Source: Paractinoplanes brasiliensis (GTDB lineage: Bacteria > Actinomycetota > Actinomycetes > Mycobacteriales > Micromonosporaceae). From it: 64,000 nucleotides of DNA. The stretch is from contig NZ_SNWR01000001.1 of assembly GCF_004362215.1 (NCBI RefSeq), positions 4,198,001 to 4,262,000 on the forward strand. The letters run 5' to 3'. Of this stretch, positions 23,519 to 31,423 are shown in pieces. The notes under the pieces were generated by a model. The model was not told the DNA's origin. It ran no database searches and worked only from the letters and a program-made list of their open reading frames with translations. Within the stretch, counting starts at the first letter, position 1. Every line of letters starts with the position of its first letter. Both the position numbers and the translations under genes were made by a program.

Positions 23519-24442
23519 GTGACCTTGATGACCACGAACGCGAACGCGTCCGGCCGTCGAGCGGTGAAGGCCGTCATTCCGGCGGCCGGTCTGGCGACCC
23601 GGTTCCTGCCGGCCACCAAGGCCGTGCCGAAGGAGCTGTTGCCCGTGGTCGACCGGCCCGTCCTGCAGTACATCGTGGAGGAAGCCGCCGCCGCCGGCAT
23701 CACCGACATCCTGCTGGTCACCGGCCGTGGCAAGACGTCGATGGTCGACCACTTCGACCGGCGGCCCGACATCGAGGCCCGGCTGGCCGACAAGGGCGAC
23801 GATCAAAGGCTTGCGGCCGTACGCCGTACGAGCGAACTGGCCGACATCTACACGGTTCGCCAGGGGGAGCCGCTCGGGCTGGGCCACGCCGTCGGCACCG
23901 CTGCCTCGCACGTCGGCGACAACCCGTTCGCCGTTCTGCTGGGCGACGAGTTCGTCGAGGAGGACAAGCCGCTCCTTCCCGCGATGCTCGACCTGCAAGC
24001 CCGTACGGGGGGAATTGTCCTTGCCCTGGGCGAGGTGAAGCCGGAGGAGACGTCGCGCTACGGCATCGCCTCGGTCAACCCGTCGGCCGAGGGCGGCGAC
24101 GTCGTCGAGATCACCGGGCTGGTCGAGAAGCCGTCGCCCGACGAGGCGCCGAGCAACCTGGCCGTGCTGGGCCGCTACATCCTGCCGGCGGGCATCTTCG
24201 AGGCGATCGAGAACACCAAGCCCGGCAGCGGGGGCGAGATCCAGCTGACCGACGCGATGGCTCAGCTGCTGGCCGACGGCGTGCCCGTGCACGGCATCGT
24301 CTACCGCGGACACCGCTACGACACCGGCATGCCGCTGGGCTACCTGCAGACGGTCGTCATGCTGGCCGCCAAGCGCGACGACCTGGGCGAGGAGTTCCGG
24401 AGCTGGCTGGCCGAGTTCGTCGCCGGCGGTGCGAAGGGATGA
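23519..24442 (+). CDS. galU: UTP-glucose-1-phosphate uridylyltransferase
   Basis: A 307-residue enzyme making UDP-glucose for glycans and exopolysaccharide. The nucleotide-binding N-terminus is AVIPAAGLATRFLPATKAVPKE; also seen are QGEPLGLGHAV, FAVLLGDEFV and VEKPSPDEAPSNLAV. GTG 23519 is preferred (GAAGG upstream); ATG three codons later is possible. The stop overlaps the moeA start by four bases (ATGA). It is the first gene of a galU-moeA-rimJ-sepX cluster conserved in actinobacteria. Confidence 0.95.
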   Translation: MTLMTTNANASGRRAVKAVIPAAGLATRFLPATKAVPKELLPVVDRPVLQYIVEEAAAAGITDILLVTGRGKTSMVDHFDRRPDIEARLADKGDDQRLAAVRRTSELADIYTVRQGEPLGLGHAVGTAASHVGDNPFAVLLGDEFVEEDKPLLPAMLDLQARTGGIVLALGEVKPEETSRYGIASVNPSAEGGDVVEITGLVEKPSPDEAPSNLAVLGRYILPAGIFEAIENTKPGSGGEIQLTDAMAQLLADGVPVHGIVYRGHRYDTGMPLGYLQTVVMLAAKRDDLGEEFRSWLAEFVAGGAKG

Positions 24443-25746
24443 CGGCCACGGCCGATGCCGAGGCGGCCGCCAACGAGCTGATGCCTCTCGCCGAATACCT
24501 GGGCAGCGTGCTGCGCAGGCTTCGCGCGCTGCCTCCGCTCGACCTCGACCTCACCCAGGCGCACGGCAACGTGCTGGCCAACGACGTGCTCGCGCCGCAC
24601 CCCTACCCGGCTTTCGACCAGGCCGCGATCGACGGCTACGCGGCCCGCTGGGAAGACCTGTCCGGGGCCGGGCGGGTCGGGTCGCACCCGTCCTTCGGGC
24701 GGTTCGAGGGCGGCCGGCCGGTGCGGCTCAACGTCGTGGGTGACCTCGGCGCGGCCAGCTGGCGACCGGTCCGCCTCAACCCGGGCACCTGCTTCTCGGT
24801 GGCGGCCGGTGCGCCGCTGCCCATCGGCGCCGACGTGGTCGTGCCCGTGCACTGGACAGATCAGGGCATGGCGGCCGTCGAGGTCCTGCACGCCCCCAAG
24901 CGGGGTTCGGGCGTACGGCGCGCCGGCGACGAGATCGCGGCGGGGCAGGTGCTCGCGCCGGCCGGGGCGTACGTGACCCCGGCCATGGTGGCGACGTTCG
25001 CCGCTTCGGGCATCGGCCACGTCGTGGTGCGGCCCAGCCCACGGGTCGTGGTCGTGGCGACCGGCGACGAACTGGTCGACGTCGGGCGGCCCAGCCAGCC
25101 CGGACAGGTGGTCGACGCCAACTCGCACGCGTTGACGGCGGCCGCGGTCGAGGCGGGCGCCCTGGCGTACCGGATCGGGATCTGCGACGACGACCCGGAA
25201 GGCCTGCGCGGCCTGCTGGAGGACCAGACCCTGCGGGCCGACCTGATCATCACCACCGGCGGCACCGGCACCGGTCCGGGCGACATGCTGCGCCGCGTGC
25301 TGTCCCGGCGGGACCCCGGTCGCGGCGCGGTCGAGTTCACCGACGTCGCCCTCTGCCCCGGCGCGACCCTCGGCTTCGGCACGGTCGGCGGCGAAGAGGT
25401 GCCTGTTGTCTGCCTGCCCGGCGAGCCCGGCGCGGCGCTGATCGGCTTCGAGGTGCTGGCCCGCCCGGTCATCCAGCTGCTGGCCGGGGCCGAACCGGTG
25501 TTCCGGCCCAGCGTCAAGGCCCACCTGCTCGAGACGGTTTCCTCCCCGGGCGGCCTGCGCGAGTTCCGGCCGGCCCACGTGGCAGAGCGCCGAGGCGGGG
25601 GACATACGGTGCAGCCGCTCGCCGGGGGGCCGTACACTCTCTCCGGCCTGGCCGAGGCCAACGGACTGCTGGTCCTCGGCGAGCGGGTCACCACGGCAGC
25701 CGCCGGCTCGACCGTGGATGTGCTGCTTCTCGACCGGAGGCGATAG
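24439..25746 (+). CDS. MoeA/gephyrin-like molybdotransferase (Glp)
   Basis: A 435-residue MoeA-family protein. Characteristic segments are FDQAAIDGYA, VVPVHWTDQG, VVVVATGDELVDVG, DANSHALTAAAVEAG and TTGGTGTGPGDML. Canonical MoeA inserts molybdenum into molybdopterin. However, this copy sits in the galU-rimJ-sepX neighbourhood, where the Corynebacterium homologue Glp binds FtsZ and works with the membrane receptor GlpR in cell division. A division role is therefore the better inference here. The ATG overlaps the galU stop (ATGA). Confidence 0.9.
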   Translation: MTATADAEAAANELMPLAEYLGSVLRRLRALPPLDLDLTQAHGNVLANDVLAPHPYPAFDQAAIDGYAARWEDLSGAGRVGSHPSFGRFEGGRPVRLNVVGDLGAASWRPVRLNPGTCFSVAAGAPLPIGADVVVPVHWTDQGMAAVEVLHAPKRGSGVRRAGDEIAAGQVLAPAGAYVTPAMVATFAASGIGHVVVRPSPRVVVVATGDELVDVGRPSQPGQVVDANSHALTAAAVEAGALAYRIGICDDDPEGLRGLLEDQTLRADLIITTGGTGTGPGDMLRRVLSRRDPGRGAVEFTDVALCPGATLGFGTVGGEEVPVVCLPGEPGAALIGFEVLARPVIQLLAGAEPVFRPSVKAHLLETVSSPGGLREFRPAHVAERRGGGHTVQPLAGGPYTLSGLAEANGLLVLGERVTTAAAGSTVDVLLLDRRR

Positions 25747-26379
25747 ATGCTGGGGTCCACGCCCGGGTGGCCCGCCGTGCTGGCGGACGGCCCGGTGTTG
25801 TTGCGGCCTTACAAGCGCGGCGACGGCCGGGCCTGGTCCGAGGTGCGGACAGCCAACCAGGAGTGGCTGGCCCCCTGGGAATCGGCGCCGCCCGGCCCGT
25901 GGTCCGAGATGAACTCGACGCGCGCCTTCAGCTACGTGTACTCCGACATGAAACGGGCCGCGCGCCGCGGCGACAGCATGCCGTTCGCGGTCTGCCTGCG
26001 CGAACCCGACGGCAGCGAGCGCCTTGTCGGCCACCTCAACCTGGGCAACATCGTCCGGAGAGCCTTCGGTTCCGCGTACGCGGGATACTGGGTCGACCAT
26101 CGGGTAGCCGGCCGTGGCGTCATCCCCACCGCCCTCGCGCTCGCCGTCGACCACGCGTTCGGCCCCGGCGGGTTGCACCGCATCGAGGTCAACATCCGCC
26201 CCGAGAACCGGCCGTCGCGCCGCGTGGTGGAGAAGCTCGGCTTCCGCGAAGAGGCCTACCACCAGCGCTACATGCACATCGACGGCAGCTGGCGCGACCA
26301 CCTGGGATACGCGTTGACCAGCGAGGAGGTCGCCGCCGAGGGAGGCCTCATGGCCCGCTGGCGGCGGGTCCGAGCCTGA
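25747..26379 (+). CDS. GNAT N-acetyltransferase (RimJ-like)
   Basis: A 210-residue acetyltransferase of the RimJ/RimL type. It has LLRPYKRGDGRAWSEVR at the N-terminus, GYWVDHRVAGRGVIPTALAL as the acetyl-CoA binding motif, and HRIEVNIRPENRPSRRVVEKLGFREE at the family-typical C-terminal half. It probably acetylates protein N-termini. The ATG begins immediately after the moeA stop, with the ribosome site GGAGG inside moeA. It is the third gene of the galU cluster, corresponding to Rv0995. Confidence 0.92.
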   Translation: MLGSTPGWPAVLADGPVLLRPYKRGDGRAWSEVRTANQEWLAPWESAPPGPWSEMNSTRAFSYVYSDMKRAARRGDSMPFAVCLREPDGSERLVGHLNLGNIVRRAFGSAYAGYWVDHRVAGRGVIPTALALAVDHAFGPGGLHRIEVNIRPENRPSRRVVEKLGFREEAYHQRYMHIDGSWRDHLGYALTSEEVAAEGGLMARWRRVRA

Positions 26380-26534
26380 CCCCGGTGTGCCTTATTGATC
26401 CTTACAGCTCGGCGCGCCCGGCGCGCCGTGCGCATTTCCGCAGCTCGCGGCCGTAGCCTCGGGGTGAAAAGGGTCTTGCGGTCCGCGCCGACACGTGCAC
26501 AGCGGGCCGCCCGTAGCTGACGGGAGGGGTGAGG

Positions 26535-27281
26535 GTGCCGACCTCGGTGCTCCTCGCCGTCCTCGCCGCGGCCGGACTGCTCGCCCTCGCGCCGGCGCTG
26601 GTACGCCGGTACGACGCCACCGAGCGGCTCGCCGCGGAGCGGGCGTCGTCGACGGCGAGGGTGCTCCAGCGCCGGCGTCGTCGCCGAACTGTGCCCGGAC
26701 GCCGACCGATCAACCCCGGACGGCTGGTCACGGTTACGGTTCCGGCCCCCGCGAAATCTGTCGAGAAGCCGCAGCGCAGGCTACGCCTCGTCACCCCGGG
26801 CCGCCGACCCGCCCGGCGCGTGCCGCAGCGAAGGCACACCCCAGCCCTCGTACGCCGGCGCCGGGTCTTCGCCGCCCTGCTGCTGCTCAACGTGATCGAG
26901 CTGGTCGGCGTCGCTGCCGTCGGCCCCGGCTTCTGGATCGGCTTCGCGGTCACCGCCGCCCTGCTCGCGATCGACCTGGTGCACCTGCGCAACCGGGCCC
27001 TGGCCGACCGCCGCCGCCGGCGCATCGAAGCCCGCGAGGCGGCGTGGCTGGCCGCCCGGCAGGCCGAGGTCCGCCGCGCCCAGGCACGCCGCGCCGCCCA
27101 GCGCCGCGAGAAGCAGAAACAGCTGGCTGCCCAGCGCGAGGCCGCCCGCCGTACGGCGATGGGCCTGGACCGCGACGAGGGTGAACTGCCCCCGGCCGCC
27201 CCGCCGTCGGTGTACTACCGCCGGGCGGGCGGGTTGCGGGGACGCCCGTACGAGGCCGGGGGACGACACCACACGGCATGA
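26535..27281 (+). CDS. sepX: SepX/GlpR divisome membrane protein
   Basis: A 248-residue protein. A very short extracytoplasmic start and first helix (SVLLAVLAAAGLLALAPALV) lead to the RRYD stretch and a basic region (RRRRRR near residue 50). Two helices around residues 112-150 follow, then a charged Arg/Glu/Gln coiled coil. This matches SepX of Streptomyces and GlpR of Corynebacterium, membrane proteins needed for Z-ring and septum organisation, GlpR being the receptor of the MoeA-like Glp. GTG 26535 is preferred over GTG 26529 because GGAGG is eight bases upstream of it. It closes the galU cluster. Confidence 0.83.
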   Translation: MPTSVLLAVLAAAGLLALAPALVRRYDATERLAAERASSTARVLQRRRRRRTVPGRRPINPGRLVTVTVPAPAKSVEKPQRRLRLVTPGRRPARRVPQRRHTPALVRRRRVFAALLLLNVIELVGVAAVGPGFWIGFAVTAALLAIDLVHLRNRALADRRRRRIEAREAAWLAARQAEVRRAQARRAAQRREKQKQLAAQREAARRTAMGLDRDEGELPPAAPPSVYYRRAGGLRGRPYEAGGRHHTA

Positions 27282-27294
27282 GGTGGGGGTGGTT

Positions 27295-27352
27295 CGCGGA
27301 CCGCTGGTGGAACCTGTTAGCCTTGCTGCGGTTCCACGGACTGCGGTCCGCG
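27295..27352. terminator. nested hairpin between sepX and tRNA-Ala
   Basis: An outer stem CGCGGACCG/CGGTCCGCG and an inner stem GTGGAACC/GGTTCCAC form one long hairpin just beyond sepX. It probably terminates the galU cluster; the loop TAGCCT may also serve the tRNA promoter. Confidence 0.6.
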
Positions 27353-27361
27353 GGCTGGTAA

Positions 27362-27438
27362 GGGGCTGTGGCGCAGTCTGGTAGCGCACCTCGTTCGCAT
27401 CGAGGGGGTCTGGGGTTCAAATCCCCACAGCTCCACCA
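27362..27438 (+). tRNA. tRNA-Ala (CGC)
   Basis: A complete cloverleaf. The acceptor stem GGGGCTG/CAGCTCC carries the alanine identity pair G3-U70. The anticodon stem is CCTCG/CGAGG with loop TTCGCAT, and the anticodon CGC lies at 27396-27398. The T-loop is GTTCAAAT and the discriminator A is followed by encoded CCA. Its 3' 59 bases are duplicated at 29360-29418, marking it as the attachment site of a mobile element. Confidence 0.96.
27378..27436 (+). repeat. attL-like 59-bp direct repeat (in tRNA-Ala)
   Basis: The left copy of a perfect 59-bp repeat, spanning the D-loop to the CCA end of tRNA-Ala. It leaves the tRNA intact, as integrases using tRNA 3' ends do. Confidence 0.9.
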
Positions 27439-27552
27439 TCAAGATGCAGGTCAAAGCGGGTTCTCTGGGCAACCGAGGGCTCGCTTTTTCGTTCTTTGAC
27501 CGTCGCTCGACCTTGCTCTGGCTGTGCATCGGGCGTGGCCTTTTGCGCGAGG

Positions 27553-27610
27553 TGCGCAAAGTTATGCGAATATCGATGGCATAGGATGAGGGTACGCATA
27601 ACTTTGCGCA
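27553..27610. promoter_or_regulatory. 16-bp inverted repeat operator
   Basis: TGCGCAAAGTTATGCG (27553-27568) and its exact complement CGCATAACTTTGCGCA (27595-27610) are separated by 26 bases. A third copy of the octamer CGCATAAC follows at 27607-27614. It lies 25 bases upstream of the AlbA_2/ATPase start and is a likely autoregulatory operator. Confidence 0.75.
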
Positions 27611-27634
27611 TAACGCGCGTGATGGAGACGAGTC

Positions 27635-29344
27635 GTGACAGTGTCGGCTGGCAGTGGAGGCGACCTTTCCGCTCAGGTGGTCCGTTGGGCGGCCGCTGGG
27701 GAGCAGTACGACGTCGAGTTCAAGGGCGAACGACGAGAGCGTCTCAACGATCGTGACCTGCTCGAAGCGGTCGTTTGCCTGGCGAACGGGCGAGGAGGCG
27801 TACTCCTCGTCGGCGTGGAGGATGACGGCCTGGTGACCGGTGCCCGGGCTCGCCACGAAGCGGGTCGGACAGACCCGCTTCGCCTGCAGGCATTTGTCGC
27901 GAACTCCACGCAGCCTCCGCTGTCGGTGACCGCCGACGTCGTTCAGGTCGACGACAAAGACGTTCTTGTTGTCACCGTGCCCGACAGTCCGAGGGTCGTC
28001 GGAACGGCGAAGGGAACTTATGTACGGCGGGCAATTGGCGGAGATGGTCGGCCCACCTGCCTTCCGTATCACTCCCACGAGATGTTGGCTCATGAGGTCG
28101 ACCGCGGTGCCGTCGATTGGGCAACGCTCGCCGTCGGCGGTGCTACCTGGGACGATCTCGACCCGCTTGAATTCGAGCGTGTCCGCCGTCTGGCGGGCGC
28201 TTCGGGTGCAGCTGCCGATCGCGTGCTCGCGACACTGTCAGACCGGGAGATCGCGAACGCGCTGGGGATGACGAGGGCGGGCGCCAATGTGACCACCGGT
28301 GCGCTCCTCCTCTTCGGTAGAACCGGGGCCATTCGCGACCATCTACCTACCCACGACGCGGCGTTCCAGGTTCTTCGAGGTCTCGAGGTCCAGGTGAACG
28401 ACTTTCTTCCGCTGCCGCTGGTTCGGCTGGCCGAGGAAGTCTTCGCGCGGTTCAGGGCACGCAATCAGGAGGAAGAACTCCAATTCGGCCTGCTCCGGGT
28501 GTCCGTTTCGACCTACTCGGAGACGGCGTTCCGTGAGGCCCTGGCGAACGCGTTGATCCATCGTGATTACACCCGTCGCGGCGCTGTCTACGTGCAGTGG
28601 AGCGAGGAGCAGCTGGAAATCTCAAGTCCGGGCGGCTTCCCGTCCGGCGTCCGGCTGGACAACCTTTTGGTAGCACCTCCTCACCCCCGTAGCCCGCTAC
28701 TTGCCGACGCCTTCAAGCGGATCGGTCTGGTGGAGCGGACAGGCCGTGGCATCAACCGCATGTTCGCCGAGCAACTGAGGCTCGGCCGCCCGGCCCCGGA
28801 CTACGGTCGAAGCTCGGATGATCGGGTCGTTGCCGTGCTTCCCGGCGGCCCGGCGAATCTCTCCATGACGCGGTGGGTTCTGGAGCAGGAGAGTCAGCAA
28901 GGAGCCCCACTCGGGTTGTCCGAGCTTCAGGTTTTGTCGGAGCTTGAGCAGGAAAGACGTGCGAGCACCAGCGCGCTCGCCCACGTGCTGCAGCGGACCG
29001 ACGCCGAGACCCGGATCCTCCTCACTCGTATGGTGGAGCGGGGGTGGGTGGAAGCTCGCGGCGAGGGCAAAGGCCGTAGCTGGCATCTGTCGGCTGCGGT
29101 GTACCGGGCGCTGGAGGCCCCGGCCGGCTACGTGCGGATCCGGGGATTCGAGCCGCTGCAGCAAGAACAAATGGTGTTGCAGTACGTGGAGGCCCACGGT
29201 CAGATCAATCGCTCGCAGGCGGCCGACCTTTGCGCGCTGACTTCGGAGCAGGCAAGCCGGTTGCTGAGGCGCCTTGCGCGAGAAGGAAGGCTCGAGGCGC
29301 GAGGCGAGCGGCGCGGAACTGTTTACGTCAAGCCGGAGGTCTGA
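27635..29344 (+). CDS. AlbA_2 (Schlafen-like) ATPase / wHTH protein
   Basis: A 569-residue protein of the COG2865 type. The N-terminal AlbA_2 domain (about 20-150) shows YDVEFKGERRERLNDRDLLE and NGRGGVLLVGVEDDG. A GHKL-like HATPase_c_4 domain (about 300-395) carries FREALANALIHRDYTRRG, LEISSPGGFPSGV and GLVERTGRGINRMF. Residues 420-569 hold winged-helix segments (VLSELEQERRASTSALAHV and NRSQAADLCALTSEQASRLL). Such proteins are predicted transcriptional regulators or defence factors; the reaction is unproven. GTG 27635 follows GGAG. It is the only gene of the tRNA-Ala island, directly behind a large inverted repeat. Confidence 0.9.
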   Translation: MTVSAGSGGDLSAQVVRWAAAGEQYDVEFKGERRERLNDRDLLEAVVCLANGRGGVLLVGVEDDGLVTGARARHEAGRTDPLRLQAFVANSTQPPLSVTADVVQVDDKDVLVVTVPDSPRVVGTAKGTYVRRAIGGDGRPTCLPYHSHEMLAHEVDRGAVDWATLAVGGATWDDLDPLEFERVRRLAGASGAAADRVLATLSDREIANALGMTRAGANVTTGALLLFGRTGAIRDHLPTHDAAFQVLRGLEVQVNDFLPLPLVRLAEEVFARFRARNQEEELQFGLLRVSVSTYSETAFREALANALIHRDYTRRGAVYVQWSEEQLEISSPGGFPSGVRLDNLLVAPPHPRSPLLADAFKRIGLVERTGRGINRMFAEQLRLGRPAPDYGRSSDDRVVAVLPGGPANLSMTRWVLEQESQQGAPLGLSELQVLSELEQERRASTSALAHVLQRTDAETRILLTRMVERGWVEARGEGKGRSWHLSAAVYRALEAPAGYVRIRGFEPLQQEQMVLQYVEAHGQINRSQAADLCALTSEQASRLLRRLAREGRLEARGERRGTVYVKPEV

Positions 29345-29359
29345 TTCTTCAGCATCCCC

Positions 29360-29418
29360 CTGGTAGCGCACCTCGTTCGCATCGAGGGGGTCTGGGGTTC
29401 AAATCCCCACAGCTCCAC
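29360..29418 (+). repeat. attR-like 59-bp direct repeat
   Basis: The right copy, identical base for base to 27378-27436. It lacks the 5' 16 bases of the tRNA, so it cannot be a functional tRNA. It begins 16 bases after the stop of the island gene. Confidence 0.92.
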
Positions 29419-29600
29419 GAGCTTTTGGCGCCTCGTGTCCGCACTTCGCGGACCCGGGGCGCTCGTCATGTCTGCTCCGGGGGGCCGAGGCCCTCGGGAA
29501 ATCCCACGGCGCGGTGGTTGCGCTCGGCGGCCCACCTGCAGTTGTGCAGCGCTTCCGGCTCGAAGCCGTTGATCAAATTGTTGACGGCTGACGTACGGAT

Positions 29601-30064
29601 TCAGCTCCAGATCTGCCGCTCGGGATGCCAGACGAGGCCGGCGGCTCGCCCGCTGAGGATGGGGTCGGCGAAGCGGACGACGACATCGAGGACCGCTGCG
29701 AAGTCGTGGGGAAGCTGGTCGGCGAGCCGCTGGCGGCGGAGCCAAGCGATCCACTTACCTTGAGCGAGTAGTCCCGCCATCGAGTGTTGGCGGTCCCTCG
29801 CTCCAGCATCGTCACGATCTTTTCGGCGTAGACCATCGGGAGGGGGTACCCGTTGATCGCGAGCTCTCCTCCCCGGAGGGCTATCTCGATCAGGTCGATG
29901 TCGGCGTCCCAGGGCAACGCGGTCTGATGGAACATGCCACGCGAGACCAGCTCAAGAGCGCCCTTGTCGCGCAACTCGTAAAGACGGCGCTTGGTGAGGC
30001 CCGCAGCGCGCGCTTGCTGATAGGTGAAGGTGGGCGGAAGGGCGGTCAAGTCGATGCTCTCCAC
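29601..30064 (-). pseudogene. decayed AbiEi-AbiEii toxin-antitoxin fusion
   Basis: The N-terminal 65 residues are an AbiEi antitoxin winged helix (TYQQARAAGLTKRRLYELRDK, LVSRGMFHQ, DADIDLIEIALR). They pass in frame into an AbiEii nucleotidyltransferase fragment (YPLPMVYAEKIVTMLERGTA, NTRWRDY). About 30 bases on, the AbiEii C-terminus resumes in another frame (GKWIAWLRRQRLADQLPHDF, VVVRFADPILSG) to a stop at 29601. Large middle parts of both genes are missing. So two internal deletions and a frameshift have left a non-functional relic. GTG 30064 still has a good ribosome site, GGGGGAG. Confidence 0.8.
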
Positions 30065-30209
30065 ACGCTCCCCCGGGACCTTGACGTCGCGGGAAATGTC
30101 CTACACAGGAGAGCTCGTTGTGAGAAGGATTGTTCCCGAACGGATCGGCGCCGCGGTGGTTGCGTGCGCGGTCAGGGCTGTGGTCGGCTGGGCTTCGCAT
30201 CTCTGAGGT

Positions 30210-31187
30210 TTGTGGGGGCGGGCCGTGGGGTTTGTGCTTGATACCGGGGGCATGGCGGCCGGTGAGCGGGTTGAGGCCGTTCAGGCGGCGATGATGTATG
30301 CGTCGGCGCCCTGTCATGTGTTGCATGAGGATCCGGGTGGGGTCGTGCGGGCGCGCATGGAGGTGTGGGAGTTCGGGCGGACGACGATCTTCACGCAGCG
30401 GTCGACCGGGATTCGGCTGCTTCGGACGGACAAGCTGGCCAAGCAGGACGCCATGCCGGTTGTGGCGGTGTCGGTGCAGCGGCGCGCGCAGGGGCGGCTG
30501 GAGCAGCGCGGGCATCAGCGGGTGGCGGGGCCGGGTGAGCTGGTCGCCGTCGATCTGTCGGGGGCGTACGACTTCTCGTGGTCGGGGGACGGCGCCGCGG
30601 GATGCATCCAGATCCCGTTCGACCAGCTCTCGTTGCCGTTGGACGTGGTGCGGCGGGCGGCGCCGGAGCTCGAGTCGAGCCCGCTCTATCGGCTGGTCGC
30701 CGAGCATGTGACGAGCCTGGCGCGCGCGCCGGCGGCGATCACGGCGGACGCCTCGTCGGGGGCGGTGGCGGCGGCCAGCATTGATCTGGTGCGGGCGTTG
30801 CTGGTCTCGGCGGCAAGGGCCGGGCGGCATGCTCGCCGGGTTCGGTTCGAGACACTTCTTTCCCGCGTACGGGCGTACGCGCGCTCGCATCTGGCCGACC
30901 CCGACCTGTCGCCGGCGACGATCGCGGCCGCGCACAACGTGTCGTTGCGGCAGCTCTACAAGGTGTGTGCCGAGGCCGAGCTCAGCCTCGAACAGTGGAT
31001 CATCGAGGAGCGGTTGCAGCGCGTGCGGCATGCGCTGGCCCAGCCGGATTTGGCGCACCTTCCGATCGCGACGGTCGCCCGGCGCTGGGGTTTCCGCGAC
31101 CCGACCCATTTCACGCGTCGATTCCGGGCCCGGTACGGGATGACCCCGGGCCAGTGGCGCCGATCGTCAGCCGCAGCGCGCCGTTGA
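30210..31187 (+). CDS. AraC family transcriptional regulator
   Basis: A 325-residue regulator (start uncertain; GTG 30225 and ATG 30252 are alternatives). Residues 15-200 form an AraC_binding_2-type sensor domain (GERVEAVQAAMM, GPGELVAVDLSGAYDF). The C-terminal 100 residues carry two HTH motifs, LSPATIAAAHNVSLRQLYKV and IATVARRWGFRDPTHFTRRF, with the AraC signature to GMTPGQWRR. The hydrolase gene starts 237 bases downstream on the same strand and is a natural target, via the palindrome at 31302-31315. Confidence 0.9.
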   Translation: MWGRAVGFVLDTGGMAAGERVEAVQAAMMYASAPCHVLHEDPGGVVRARMEVWEFGRTTIFTQRSTGIRLLRTDKLAKQDAMPVVAVSVQRRAQGRLEQRGHQRVAGPGELVAVDLSGAYDFSWSGDGAAGCIQIPFDQLSLPLDVVRRAAPELESSPLYRLVAEHVTSLARAPAAITADASSGAVAAASIDLVRALLVSAARAGRHARRVRFETLLSRVRAYARSHLADPDLSPATIAAAHNVSLRQLYKVCAEAELSLEQWIIEERLQRVRHALAQPDLAHLPIATVARRWGFRDPTHFTRRFRARYGMTPGQWRRSSAAARR

Positions 31188-31301
31188 CCGATCCGCCGCG
31201 GGTGGCCCGTTCGGCGGCGGAATGACCCGCGGCCGAGCCACCGCCCACAGCCGGCAGAGTCGTCGCGCGCACCCGACTGGGACCGTAGCGCCGCCGTACG
31301 G

Positions 31302-31315
31302 GCTTGACCGGTCAA
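31302..31315. promoter_or_regulatory. 14-bp palindrome CTTGACCGGTCAAG
   Basis: A perfect palindrome in the gap between the AraC regulator and the hydrolase gene, about 110 bases upstream of the latter. It is suited to a dimeric regulator; AraC proteins more often use direct repeats, so another factor is possible. Confidence 0.4.
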
Positions 31316-31423
31316 GTTGTGCAGACAGGGCCGAGGACGGTGCAGTGACGGCCGACCGGAGGACTGTGCCACGGCGATACGTTCCGCGAACCGGACTCGG
31401 GTGAAGGTGAAGGTGCGTGACGC

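Larger units (their letters stand above)
27378..29418. mobile_element. tRNA-Ala micro-island without integrase
   Basis: A segment with a 1,982-bp repeat period, bounded by identical 59-bp copies of the tRNA-Ala 3' half. It contains a 196-base regulatory region and a single gene encoding an AlbA_2 ATPase/wHTH protein. No integrase, excisionase or replication gene fits inside, so it is either a satellite mobilised in trans or the remnant of a larger island after internal deletion. By eye the cargo gene is less GC-rich than its neighbours. Confidence 0.8.

Noticed and set aside
24340..26301. Minus-strand open frame of 653 codons across galU, moeA and rimJ
   Set aside because: It spans three well-recognised plus-strand genes and has the composition of an antisense frame; no start signal or motif supports it.
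29360..29418. Second tRNA-Ala gene
   Set aside because: The 5' 16 bases, including the acceptor strand, are missing. The block is an attachment-site duplicate.
27378..30209. Prophage or integrative conjugative element
   Set aside because: There are no integrase, relaxase, structural or replication genes. Only one cargo gene and a toxin-antitoxin relic are present.
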